Notes under the pieces: model-generated
Database searches by the model: none
What the model was told of the DNA's origin: nothing
What the model saw: the letters and a program-made list of their open reading frames with translations, nothing else
DNA from: Aplectana chamaeleonis
Lineage: Eukaryota > Nematoda > Chromadorea > Rhabditida > Cosmocercidae
NCBI GenBank assembly: GCA_029168955.1
Contig: JAPDOI010000370.1
Span: forward strand, 186,001-250,000
Length of the DNA stretch: 64,000 bases
Direction: 5' to 3'
Position numbers and translations under genes: made by a program
Shown here: piece by piece, positions 10,918 to 20,534 of the stretch
How positions within the stretch are numbered: position 1 is the stretch's first letter
Layout of the letters: every line of letters begins with the position of its first letter

Positions 10918-12040
10918 AACAAGGGAAGTGTTTATGGCGGTAAACGCATCCGCAAAAAACGATTTGAACTGATAGTATCTATTAGTCTTCCATAGTGAAA
11001 CTGCGCACTATCCCGCATCGAGCTGCAAGGTCCAAGAAGTTACAGAGCTCAAAACGGAAGATTCTGTGCTTCTTGCTCATTTCAAAACGCGCATTAGTCT
11101 CTGGAAAATTCGGAAACGGACCTTATAATAGTGTTCAGCGCCCAACCCTCCCCCATTGAACAAAGTTCAGGTGTAGACACATTTTCCAAATTTTAAGCAG
11201 ACTGAAAGCGTTTTGGGCATACGGATTTTACGGATTTTTGGTTGGGCGTTTATTTGTACCAATTACGGGGCTCTGAAAGCGTTTTAAAAATGTTACAGAT
11301 TTGACTTGTATTGTATTATTTGGGTCAGATGTATTATTTGGGGCTATTTCGGGCGCTGATCACGAATCTAAGGTTTTCATGTCGATTTCCCGAAGTTTTC
11401 TACTAAATTTGTTCGATGCCTCCAACTGGGGGGAAATTTGTGGGCAAAACGCGACCTTTAATGATTTCCGGAACGCTACGATAGTAATAGCTCAAAATGT
11501 TTCTCTAGGAGTTTTTTGGAGTGCTAAACACGAATCTCAAGAACGTTCTTCGATTTTCGACAGCTCGCTGTAGATTACTGTGGGTATACGGTAGTTCGCT
11601 CAAAGTCCCAGAATTTACTCAAAATTTCTGTGCGGGGTTTATCCGGGGGTTTTGAATACGAATTTAATGTCCATTTGTCCATTTTCGAAATGCTAAGATA
11701 GGCTTTGCCCCCCCCCAAATGACATTATTCGCACCGTAACCTACATTAAATCTAGAATTTTGAAAACCAGACCCCAAATTCGTTTTCAGCACCCTGATTG
11801 AACAATATATACACGTTTTGAGCAAAATCCGATTTTATTTTTCGAAACACCAAAAAATGCCTGATGGGTACACTTGCCTTTTTGGAAGCTTTAGAAATAA
11901 TAACTTTAAAAAATAAGAAAAAAAATAGCCAAAAAATTTATAAATATCCTCTAGGAACCTGCAGCTCTGGGCGGGAAATTGCGCAGCTTTGTTATTGAGG
12001 CAGAAGAGACTAGCAATACTAGTCGTTTTCGAAGATGCGT
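10918..12040. mobile_element. ~1.1 kb TIR DNA element, copy 2 (diverged)
   Basis: It begins with ACAAGGGAAGT, like the element at 2,008-3,095, and follows it in the same order: a block around CTGCGCACTATCCCGC, then TCCAAGAAGTTAC, TTCGGAAACGG, TTTTTGGTTGGGCG and GTGGGTATACGGTAGTT. Near the right end, an inverted GCAGAAGAGACTAGCAATAC matches the other copy's right arm. The TIRs are eroded compared with copy 1, especially the first 60 bp of the left arm. There is no coding capacity. The right limit is approximate. Confidence 0.65.
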
Positions 12041-12054
12041 TCACTACTAAAACC

Positions 12055-12490
12055 ACTTCACTTTCAAGGCCTCTTTCAGAGTGCGATCGCACTGCGACGC
12101 GATCGAATAGACACCTCTCACATCGATCTGAGCTGGGATTCATGAACGCTTGACCCAAGGTCTCAGCAGGGTTCGGTTGAAGTCATTTGAAAACCAGCGA
12201 TTCATCATCGCTGGGTTTTGTCAGAGCTCGGAAACGCCTGGGTCCCACGTAACCCCACCTCCGTGGCTCCGGTTTGGTCTCAGTTGAGCCAGCTAACCAA
12301 ACAAAGCCCTGCCGGAACCCCTAAGCCCTGGTCGCGTCGCACGATCAATTCGCAGCACGTTAATTGCCTCAAAAAGTGCTGGATTCGTGCCTCGATCAAA
12401 TCGCTATGCATTGTACGCGGTAGTCGCATCGCCATGCACACGAACGCGACGGACTGCGATGACACTCTGAAAAGGCTTGATACACCCATC
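12055..12490. repeat. Probable foldback element, eroded
   Basis: CAAGGCCTCTTTCAGAGTGC near the left is approximately mirrored by GACACTCTGAAAAGGCTTGA near the right, with CACTGCGACGCG opposite CGCGACGGACTGCG. The similarity fades towards the centre. A short hairpin (CCAGCGATTCATCATCGCTGG) lies at 12,192-12,212. The 98-codon open frame across the right half shows no family resemblance. Confidence 0.45.
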
Positions 12491-12589
12491 GCGCGGCCTC
12501 ACGGAGCCGCGTGATCTATACAGCTGCACTGCCTGCTGCGGCGTCTGTGCGTGGCGAAACTACAATCTACCTCTTATAGAGAAGCTGAA

Positions 12590-13125
12590 AGGCACCAGTC
12601 TTGCTTGCATGTAGATCGAATCTACACCGCGGGTGTGGCTAAGGAGCAGTTCGGCTGGTACACACGACGCGCGCGACGGTAAAACGCTTTGCGCGCTCAT
12701 CGTCCTTGGGGCGCGTTAACCGAGAGCACTCAAAAAAGTTGTTGTTGTTCCATTTTAGCCGTTCCCCTTTATCGTTTTTTTTGCACTTTGCTCATATAGG
12801 TTGATGTGTCAGACGTAGGGTCGGCGTCGGAATCAATATCATCATCTCCCATTCCGCTCCAAGAAGCAAAAAAAAATAACTTTAGACAAAAATTTCTATA
12901 AAAAGTGCGAATTCCACTGAAATGATGGTATGAGAAGCATTGCGTTCAAAAGCCGCTGAAAGGCGCGGCAGCATGAAATGGGGGAGTATCGATCATGTGG
13001 CGCCGCACGATCGATTCTCCTCCATTGCATGCTGCCGCGCCTTTTAGCGGCAGGAGTCTATTCGGCCCCTTAGCCGCACCCGCGGTGTGGATTCGATCCA
13101 CATGCCAGTCTTGCTGACGGCGGAC
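12590..13125. repeat. Nested inverted repeat with a 100 bp perfect-type hairpin
   Basis: The outer arms share GTAGATCGAATCTACACCGC and GGGTGTGGCTAAGG (12,610-12,643), mirrored at about 13,068-13,103 as CCTTAGCCGCACCCGC and GGTGTGGATTCGATCCAC. Inside lies a near-perfect hairpin at 12,952-13,051: GCCGCTGAAAGGCGCGGCAG mirrored by CTGCCGCGCCTTTTAGCGGC, centred near 13,001. The 300 bp between the left arm and this hairpin is AT-rich and not part of the symmetry, so at least two insertion events are likely. Confidence 0.7.
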
Positions 13126-13272
13126 CGCTCTTCGTTTCAGCGCGTTGGCTTTGCATATATGCCTCTGGCCATAGAACAAGCGAAAAGGTCCGCCGCCGTT
13201 GAAGCTTTCGGCCGATAAGCACAATAATGGTTGCAAATCAGCCAGAGAGTAAGAGGGTTTACCCTTTTCCTC

Positions 13273-13450
13273 TCCCGAAGTTGGCACAGGGGTTGTCTAC
13301 ACACCAAGGGAGAAGTTGTCACACCTTTAGCGGCTCCAATTCCACTCGAGACCACTTCGCTCGCGTTCAGTGGCGTGACGTTTCAAACTGCAAATGCGGG
13401 ACAACTCCTGCTTCGGTGTGTAGAGAGCCCCTGTTCCCCCGAAGTTTCAT
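13273..13450. repeat. ~175 bp foldback element
   Basis: The left arm (13,274-13,322), with CACAGGGGTTGTCTACACAC, is mirrored by the right arm (13,396-13,447), with GTGTGTAGAGAGCCCCTGTT. Both arms also carry the GAAGTTGTC / GACAACTCC blocks. A ~75 bp unpaired centre separates them. No coding capacity. Confidence 0.65.
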
Positions 13451-13548
13451 TAATTCGGCTACTGGTTTGCCTGCTGTTCATCTCATAAGAACGAATGTGT
13501 TGCAAGTTTTTGCATTATCTAGTGCACTGCAGTTGTTTCGTGTGTGCT

Positions 13549-13697
13549 GCGTTATGCCCGAAATGTGCGGGGCGTGGTGGAGTCGGCTGTCCCCAGCTGC
13601 CCAGGTGACCGGTCGTAAACGGAGGCGCGAACGAATGTGCGAGGAACGCAGTAATAGCGTCGCTCTCACTACGACAGCGTCGACTAACTAACAAACC
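13549..13697. repeat. Left arm of a distant inverted-repeat pair
   Basis: About 150 bp that recurs in inverted orientation at 17,994-18,143, roughly 80-85% identical by eye. Shared blocks are TATGCCCGAAATG, GGAGTCGGCTGT, CGGTCGTAAACGGAGGCGC and GTCGCTCTCACTACG. The two arms are 4.3 kb apart and enclose the TIR element at 13,758-16,639 and the foldback at 17,160-17,965. They may be the ends of a larger element that was invaded by others, or independent insertions. Confidence 0.65.
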
Positions 13698-13747
13698 ATT
13701 CAAGGCAACTGACGAGGAGAAAACAGGAGAAAAATTAAAGTGTGGTG

Positions 13748-13757
13748 AGATACGATC
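13748..13757 (+). repeat. 10 bp flanking direct repeat, left copy
   Basis: AGATACGATC lies immediately outside the left TIR of the 2.9 kb element. The same ten bases occur at 16,640-16,649 immediately outside the right TIR. Identical position relative to both termini makes this a target-site duplication rather than chance. Confidence 0.75.
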
Positions 13758-16639
13758 GGGAGCGCCCGAAGAGGCACTCTCGGGTGGGCGTGTCCCAGTT
13801 GGGTGGGTCGACTCCGCCCCTCGGCGCGGACGAGATCGCCTCCAGAGTGCCTGTTTCATGAGTGCTTCGATTTGATTGCGTCCTCACTGTATTTCTACAC
13901 TATTCACCTGTATTCCACTGAACTGCAAGGTACTAGATGGTGATAAACAGTTGTATTCAACCCCAATAGCAATCCTCCCGATAAACGTTGATCCCAAATG
14001 CATTGATTTGCTAAATCATGAGAGTTTTCATGTTTCATTGTTAACATGAAACTTTTCTTGACCGGCAATATGATGCTATACGTTTCCTTTTTTCTCCGCA
14101 AAGGTAATTTTATGAAAAAGGTGAGTCCTTTTCTCGGATTTCCTTCTCTCTTTTTTATTTAAAAGATAGAAATGTTTAATGAATCATGATAAGATCCCTA
14201 TTCGCGTATTGCAGTAACTCTAAATGTTGCTTACGCTTTAAATCACTTCACTTCCCAATACGCGGCCCCCGAAGAAAAATATTTTTTAAAAACACTCAAG
14301 TGTTATTTGTTTCCTCCATTCCTTGATTTACATTTGACTTTATCTATACCAGTTATCCTGCCCCTATGAAAAGATTTTTGAAGCCTCTTGACAACTTTTC
14401 ATTCCCAAGTAAATTAACTGTTACTGAAAAAAATCATAGATATGCCTTATGCTGGTGAAATATTTTTAACGAATTTCCTAGATTATTCAAGTGTCTACTG
14501 ATTCCTCGTTAGCATTTTTAGTCACCAATAGAAAAAAAATCGGACGAGTTTTTAAAAACCAATTCTGTGTTAGTTTTATTAGGCAGTAACTTTTCTAAAG
14601 ATCTATACATATAATTTGTATGAAGGAATTTAGTGAGTGGTAGTGATCAAATAAAGAACTCGGACCTATTTTTAAAACCTCTGCTTGATCGGATCAATTC
14701 CTAGCCTGTCTGATAAAGTTGCTATAGAAATATGAAAACTGTCGGTGACTTATGAATTCGGATTTTTTCAATCAAAGCGTAGGTGAACAGTCACATGGAA
14801 TCAGAAAGAGGAGTTCGTTCTAAATTTGACGTCTACTCCCATTTTTTATGATTTTTAGCGATCATGAAAAACGCATCTGATTTTCAGGCAAAATTAAATG
14901 ATTTTTTTTCTTGAAGTTTGTTTCTACCTTATTTCATTTTTTTAATTTGTATTATATATTCATTTTCACTATAAAAAAATTTATTCTAAAACGAGACGAA
15001 CGCTTGAAAAAGGAGTAGAAGTAGAAAGTTTTGATATTTATTAACAATTTTTATTCTTATTTACACTGTTTTTAGTTATGCCTATTTTAATTCCGTATAT
15101 ATTCTCAGCCTTCACCATTCAATCTAATAATTTTGGCACATATGGGTCGATATCGCCTCCACTAGACCGCTCGTGATCCTGCATAGCCAGTGGACATAAC
15201 AGATCCGAAGACAAGCGACCCAGGATCGTAAACATGTCCCAATGGCATTTGCTAATGGCCATGGGTCGGTGGAGTGAGAGATAGGTATCGGCTGATGTCA
15301 ACGAGGATTTATTAGTTTGAATCCATAGGCTCAGACCATGTTTAAGAAGAAAGACGTTATTTCTTTTTCAGCGAACGACAGAAATCAGTCATAGAAGGTA
15401 ACGAGATTTTTGTTGTTGACGGAAAATTCAATTGTTTAAAAACTAAAATTCAATTGGACATCAATGAATAAAAAACATGAAAAACACCACCGACGGCACA
15501 AAAATTCGAGATTCTCATTGCTAAAGTGGTGTTTATTTTTTAAAGCATTTTTTGCATTTTCTGGTGTAGAAAACATGCTATTTAATGTTTAAAAATTCTA
15601 TCTGATAATGTGACAATTTTATTGAACAGTAAAGTTGAAATCTCGTCACCGTTTTCTAACTTCGTTCGAAACCTTAATAAATTTTTCACATAAATCTCTG
15701 GTTCTTCAGAAAAATTAGTTTAGATTTTGCTTTTTCCTAAAACAATTTGGGGAGTAATCCTATGACGAGAAAATGTTGATTCCGCTTCAGCAAGTACTCG
15801 CTAATATTACTTAAAAAACTGTGCAGAAGGCAGAAGAGAAAGAAGGCACAGAAGAGAAAATACTCACTGTGCAATAAATTACTTTGCATACGAGTGGTGC
15901 GAGGTAGTGCTACAAAATTAAAAATTGTGCGAAGTGGAAATGGAAAAAATTACGAATTTGTGTCCAGCTTCGGCTTTCCACTTTATAAGCTACAAAGGCG
16001 AGCTTGAAAAGTGGATTTATCGAACCCACCCGACAATTATGAGTTTAAGAAAAAACTTGTATCAGTGGCTTCGGAAAATTCTCAACTTTTTTCACTCCTT
16101 GAAATTAAGGCTGTACCCAACTTTGAAATTTTGCTAATCAAATTGCTCCACAATGAAGAATAGATTGCATTTACATTTTACAAAATTTGAGCTCGACCAC
16201 CTTGCATGAGTTACCCAAGGCTTCATAAACACATTTTTTAAAGTATGAACAATTTAAAAAAAATAATTGGAAGCCAGACCCATATTCAAATCCAGTAGTT
16301 CGTAGTAGAAATGGGGTTAACGCATTAATATCCTCGTATTGCTGGTCAAGAAAAGTTTCATGTTGACATGGAAACATGAAAACTCTCATGAGTTAGCAAA
16401 CCAATGCATTTGGGATCAGCGTTTATCGAAAGGGGTGTCATTGGGGTTGAATAGAATTGTTTATCAGCAGAATAGTAGCTCATGATTCAGTGGAATACAG
16501 ACGAATACAGTGAGGAAGTAATCAAATCGAAGCACTTGTGAAAGAGGCACTCTGGAGGCAATCTCGTCCGCGCCGAGGTGCGGAGTCGGGCCCGCCCCTC
16601 TGGCTCCGCCCACAGCAGAGTGCCTGTTGTCTACCCCCC
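13758..16639. mobile_element. Mutator-like TIR element, 2,882 bp, non-autonomous
   Basis: Inverted arms of about 315 bp (13,758-14,075 and 16,325-16,639) pair with roughly 80% identity. Shared blocks are AGGCACTCT, CGGCGCGGACGAGAT, GCTTCGATTTGATT, GATCCCAAATGCATTG, ATGAGAGTTTTCATGTTTC and AACATGAAACTTTTCTTGAC. The termini start GGG and are followed by 11 bases and then AGGCACTCT on both sides at exactly equal distance. The 10 bp repeat AGATACGATC flanks both ends. Long TIRs with a 9-11 bp duplication are characteristic of the Mutator (MULE) superfamily. The ~2.25 kb interior is AT-rich and has no transposase-like open frame (longest about 70 codons), so mobilisation would need a partner. A short segment after TTTTTCAG at 15,372 followed by GTAACG could be a tiny captured exon, but the support is weak. 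Confidence 0.75.
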
Positions 16640-16649
16640 AGATACGATC
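16640..16649 (+). repeat. 10 bp flanking direct repeat, right copy
   Basis: AGATACGATC directly follows the right TIR end (CCCCCC) and is identical to 13,748-13,757. Confidence 0.75.
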
Positions 16650-17159
16650 ATATCAACTGTAAAGGAGTTTGGGAACAGTAGACTTGGAACCGAATAGAAT
16701 GAATAGTTGAGCAAGAACACAGGAGTACTCCGAATATTCAGGATTTAAATATCCCATTTGTTCGGGAGCTTCTTACTTTAATCTTCAGGATATTGGATTT
16801 GCCTAGTGAACTCAGTTTTTCTTTTTTTCAGATATTCTATTCATATTTGATTCACTCGAGGGATTGGGTAATGATCTTTTTTTCAAATCGAGTCATAAAT
16901 AACTCATTCGGTTTTTGGAAATTTGAGTCATTTGGTACTTCGAATGATTCAATTGTGCTTTTGAGCACATCGGAAACGGCGTACAATAAATGAATAAAAA
17001 TATTAATATTTCGGATGTTCGGTCTACTCAGAAAACTATCTAAACTGGGTCAGTACACTAAAATATTTGGCCACCGATAAAAATGTTCCAGGATATTCAC
17101 AGAGTGACCGTAATAACTTTTAAAATTCAAATCGTTTTTTCTGTGTGAAATTGGGTGAA
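16650..17159. other. AT-rich sequence without recognised feature
   Basis: No supported exon, repeat or RNA gene. A 66-codon open frame (16,793-16,993) contains mostly hydrophobic and serine residues and looks like chance. Confidence 0.4.
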
Positions 17160-17965
17160 AACAGAAGAATGTATGAAACTTCTGAAGTCTGAGCTTCCTG
17201 ACAAAAGTGAGGATGTGGCGATGCCATCCATACCTCCGAGAAATTGAAAATCAAAAAAAGTTTTTGAAATATCTTGAAAAATCTCCAAAAATGATTTGGC
17301 ATGAAATAACCTGAAGTAATAAAAAAGCTAGGAAGTTGAGTGAAATGACTAAAAATACGATTTGGCGGTCAATCATAGACAAACTACTGACAAGTAAAGT
17401 CAGATGAGATATCGGATTTTACAAGCTTCTCCTAAACTTATCAAAGCAAAATCAAGCGTGCAACGGAAAAAGTAAGCCATTTTTGAAAGCTGTAATAAGG
17501 GAATTAGCATAGGTCAAGCTGGGTGAACACTACGCTCCAATCCATATCATGCTTGGCTTTGCTTTGATAAGCCAATAGTTGTCAATAGTTGGTCTATGAT
17601 TGAACCCCAAGTCGTATTTTTGTCATTTCACTTCATTTCCTATCTTTTTTTATTACCTCAGTTTATTTCATGCAAAAGTATTTCTAAATATATTCCAGGA
17701 TAGGTATAATGATATTGTGTCAGACGAGGGTGGTGGTATTCTTTTATTCAAGGCCTGTTGAAGCCTGTTGGTAGGTAGGATCCACCTACCAACCTTGTCT
17801 GGCACAATATCATTATGCCTATTTCACGATGCCGAGATTTGAAGAAAAGAGAACTTGGAGATTGTTCCAAGGTAATTTAAATTTTTTTTGACTTCTAATT
17901 TCTCGGAGATATGGCATCGCCAAATCGACACTTTTGCCAGGAAGCTAAATTTTCAGGAATCCCTT
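17160..17965. mobile_element. Diverged foldback element with a MITE inserted
   Basis: It is related to the palindrome at 5,661-6,220: GCTTCCTGACAAAAGTGAGG and CGACACTTTTGCCAGGAAGC are the mirrored ends, and ATACGATTTGGCGGTCAATC, ACAAGCTTCTCCTAAACTTA and CTCGGAGATATGGCATCGCC recur from that family. The right arm is interrupted at 17,698-17,824 by a separate small TIR element, which explains why this copy is ~240 bp longer. It is non-coding. Confidence 0.7.
17698..17824. mobile_element. ~120 bp MITE nested in the foldback arm
   Basis: The terminal inverted repeats AGGTATAATGATATTGTGTC and GGCACAATATCATTATGCCT (about 24 bp, two mismatches) bound a ~70 bp centre. The centre itself contains a smaller palindrome, GTTGGTAGGT / ACCTACCAAC, around GGATCC. 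It interrupts the right arm of the surrounding element, so it is the younger insertion. Confidence 0.75.
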
Positions 17966-17993
17966 CATAAAATTGAGTTGATTGGTTTAAGTA

Positions 17994-18143
17994 GCTCGTT
18001 AGTTGGTCGAAGATGCCGTAGTGAGAGCGACGCCATAATTGCGTTCCTCGCACCTTCGTTTGCGCCTCCGTTTACGACCGGCCACCTGGGTAGTTGGTAA
18101 CAGCCGACTCCGCCCTTGCCCCGCCCATTTCGGGCATAACGTT
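17994..18143. repeat. Right arm of a distant inverted-repeat pair
   Basis: Inverted partner of 13,549-13,697, with CGTAGTGAGAGCGACGCC, GCGCCTCCGTTTACGACCGG and CATTTCGGGCATAACG. Its end lies only 18 bp upstream of the exon at 18,162, so the insertion abuts the acceptor region of that exon. Confidence 0.65.
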
Positions 18144-18161
18144 TACCCCCAGTTGCTTCAG

Positions 18162-18436
18162 ATGGCTATTCCTCCAGTTGCGGTGAATCGTGACAATATC
18201 CCTTCACAACTCACCGTTGCCGCCTCCACTCCAGTGAAAATGGATGCTGGATGTCAAACAATTGAAGTTAGTTTTTTTTTCGCTTTTGAACATTTTGCTG
18301 GCATCACAACCTCCTTTTTCATCCAACTTCTTCTAGGACATCAAAGTTTCCCAATGTCTTTCATCCGGTTGCGGGTGCCGAATAGTTCGAGTGTGTTGTT
18401 GCGAAAACAGCACCTGCCACAATCGACAAACGGCAT
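18162..18436 (+). CDS. Two candidate exons, the second cysteine-rich; possible continuation of the 4,951 gene
   Basis: Exon d (18,162-18,266, 105 bp) follows GTTGCTTCAG and ends at GTTAGT. It reads [18 protein letters not shown] and ends [11 protein letters not shown] 70 bp intron ending CTTCTTCTAG leads to exon e (18,337-18,436), which reads DIKVSQ and then [20 protein letters not shown] before GTTAAT. Both exons are open in one frame. Seven of the 33 full residues of exon e are cysteine (C, GCGC, CCC, TC), suggesting a metal-binding or disulphide module, but I do not recognise it. Exon d enters in phase 0, which matches exit phase 0 of the exon ending at 5,490, and its composition (proline, valine, polar) resembles that part. 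The join is nonetheless inference, because the intervening 12.7 kb is filled with transposable elements. The next exon is uncertain: GACACAG at about 18,635 would continue the frame with more cysteines for about 26 residues. Truncation or a dead gene copy cannot be excluded. Confidence 0.45.
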
Positions 18437-19389
18437 GTTAATTTTGTCCTTTTTCATTTTCATTGCGCATCTTGATCACGTATTTTGCTACCATCATGTT
18501 AAAGCCTTTCCTTCATTCATTTGCCTTGAATAAGAGTTACATGCATATTTCTTTTTGTGTTTACTGTATGCACCTCTTTTCAGCCATGCCATTGTTATTT
18601 GTTTTTATGTCATTTTTGAGATTCCTGACACAGGTTGTGAATGGCAATATAAACCTACTGCAGCTTGTTCAGCTTCTCTATTCATCTTTCATTATTATTA
18701 TTTTGGTTTTTGAAACCGAGTATCTAAGTGTCTTCTCGTTTGTGTCTTTGTTGTTTGTTTCTACAGTTGTTCTGCACTAAAGTGATCTTTCGTGAATCTT
18801 TCATTATTTTCGATGGCTTTTTCCATCAATACAGCAATGCAAATTTCTGCTTAATATCAAGTGATAGTTCGAAACCGGTAGACTCCCTGTAGGTGCTTTC
18901 AGGAGCGTTCAATTCGATTGTGTTATTTTCTATATATTTGTTTCATCTTGTCGACCGCGTTTATTCACTTATATATTTCACACTTTGTCAAAGCTATAAC
19001 CAAGGCGTGATTATAGTCGGTAACAATTTCACAGCGGTAGACGTATGACTACTAAGCTTCCTATCATATTCGCGGTTGTTATACTTTTATTTATGTATAT
19101 CCTGAGCATTCTAGCGGGTGGTGAAAGAATAATTATTTGGTAATAATATAAGAATAATAACTTTGTGAGACCCAGCGATTCATGAAAATTGTGATATTTT
19201 GAAATTGTTTGTATAGTTGTTCATACCAACCTCATTCAGAAATTGATGCAATACAATAAAGGCATTCATTGCTTTGTCTACACCTTACCTTAAATGGTTC
19301 TGTTAGGATGTTGGTTGATGCTTTTTTTGTTAGCCTACTTTGAAGAACTGTTGGCAATCGAACTTGCCATCTAAGATAATGGGGCGTAT
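18437..19389. other. T-rich sequence, possible 3' part of the candidate gene
   Basis: Several pyrimidine-rich acceptor-like sites occur (CTCTTTTCAG near 18,583, TTTCTACAG near 18,770), but no exon chain stands out. The ~105-codon hydrophobic open frame 18,463-18,780 is T-rich, as expected from base composition. One 41-codon open stretch after 18,770 (LFCTKVIFRESF...) ends at a stop near 18,891 and is a possible terminal exon, unproven. Confidence 0.35.
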
Positions 19390-19600
19390 TAACCGCGGCC
19401 AAGTTGCGTACCGACCGCGTGATGGGCGACGTTCGCAACGAGATTAGCTCGGACACACAATTTGGCGCGGTTGGTACGCGTTGCCACGCGGTTCATACGA
19501 ATGCTTTTCAAACATCGGTCGTGGTCGGTAATCATTCACACGCGGTAGGTATGAATTCAGCACGCGGTCACTACGAATGTTTCTTCAAGTGCTGCGTGGG
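19390..19600. repeat. Short-unit repeat cluster with ACGCGGT words
   Basis: CCACGCGGTTCATACGAATG, CACGCGGTAGGTATGAATTC and CACGCGGTCACTACGAATG follow one another, and GACCGCGTGATGGGCGACG and CGCGGTTGGTACGCG lie upstream. The spacing is irregular (about 35-60 bp). The G+C content is higher than in the flanks. I cannot tell whether this is a minisatellite or an eroded element. Confidence 0.4.
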
Positions 19601-20534
19601 ATCGCAAAGATTTTCTGCCAACATACGATGGCATTGAGCAAATTGTGATAGGTGCCTCCTGGTAGTTTGACGGAAGGCCATGTATTCGGCTTCCTGCACG
19701 TTTCGAACAGTTCGTTTTTGATTCCCCAAACCGTTCTCAGACTGGCGCCGAGCAAGTGACTGCGCAAAAAAAACGAGTGATTTTCAGCGCGTCCGACCGA
19801 TGCCTTCAAAGACAGCATACACGCTCATGAAAATGGTCGAGGTCACATCATTTAGATCGCATGGCTCCTAGCATGTCGCCAACGATGGCTTAAGCACTGA
19901 AAACTACCCAGTATGACAATATGTGAGCAAACTCGTTTCACAAGTTTGGCCGGCACCCCCCCGCCCCTCCCCCCGGGTCGTCGTCGTTTGTTGCACCATG
20001 AAAAATAGCACTATTATTATCATAAGAATGGAATGCGATGTAATGAAAACTTTAATAGTTATTTTGAGGTTGAAATGTTGACATTTTATAAATTTTTCAG
20101 GAGTTAATCACATAAAGGAGGAGGTGAAAGTGAACATGCGCGGCATGTTTATTTGTGGTTTTTATAATTAACTGATATATGTTCATTAATAAGTGTTTTA
20201 CTGAATTTTGTTTCTTGTAATAATACGTGTTGCTAAATAAACGTTTGTAAATAATGACATATTAAGTGAAACCAGTGCAGAGATACTTAAACTCCAGGTT
20301 AAAAGGGAAGGAGAGAAACCAGTAGAGAAACTTGGTGAACATTTACAACCAGTTGGATGATGAGGAAACTATGGAGCCTACTTTACACAGGAAATGAACA
20401 AATGGCTTGAACGTACGGAAGACGTGAAAATGGTAGAGGTTTAAATGATGTAAGGGAAGCGGGAGAGTTAAACGGTGGCGGATAAATGACGTATGGTGTA
20501 ATTGCTCTACACCCCTTTGAAGGAAAACTTAGAT
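19601..20534. other. No supported gene; foldback fragment and C-rich tract
   Basis: 19,805-19,862 resembles one end of the foldback at 8,251-8,688. At 19,954-19,980 there is a C-rich tract (ACCCCCCCGCCCCTCCCCCC). The remainder is AT-rich. Confidence 0.4.

Noticed and set aside
13515..13859. Overlapping open frames on both strands (up to 154 codons) near 13.2-13.9 kb
   Set aside because: They cover inverted-repeat arms; a similar peptide reappears at 17.9-18.1 kb because the DNA there is the inverted copy.
18463..18780. Possible membrane protein (105 codons, very hydrophobic)
   Set aside because: The region is T-rich, which gives phenylalanine and leucine runs by chance; it starts inside the likely intron after exon e.
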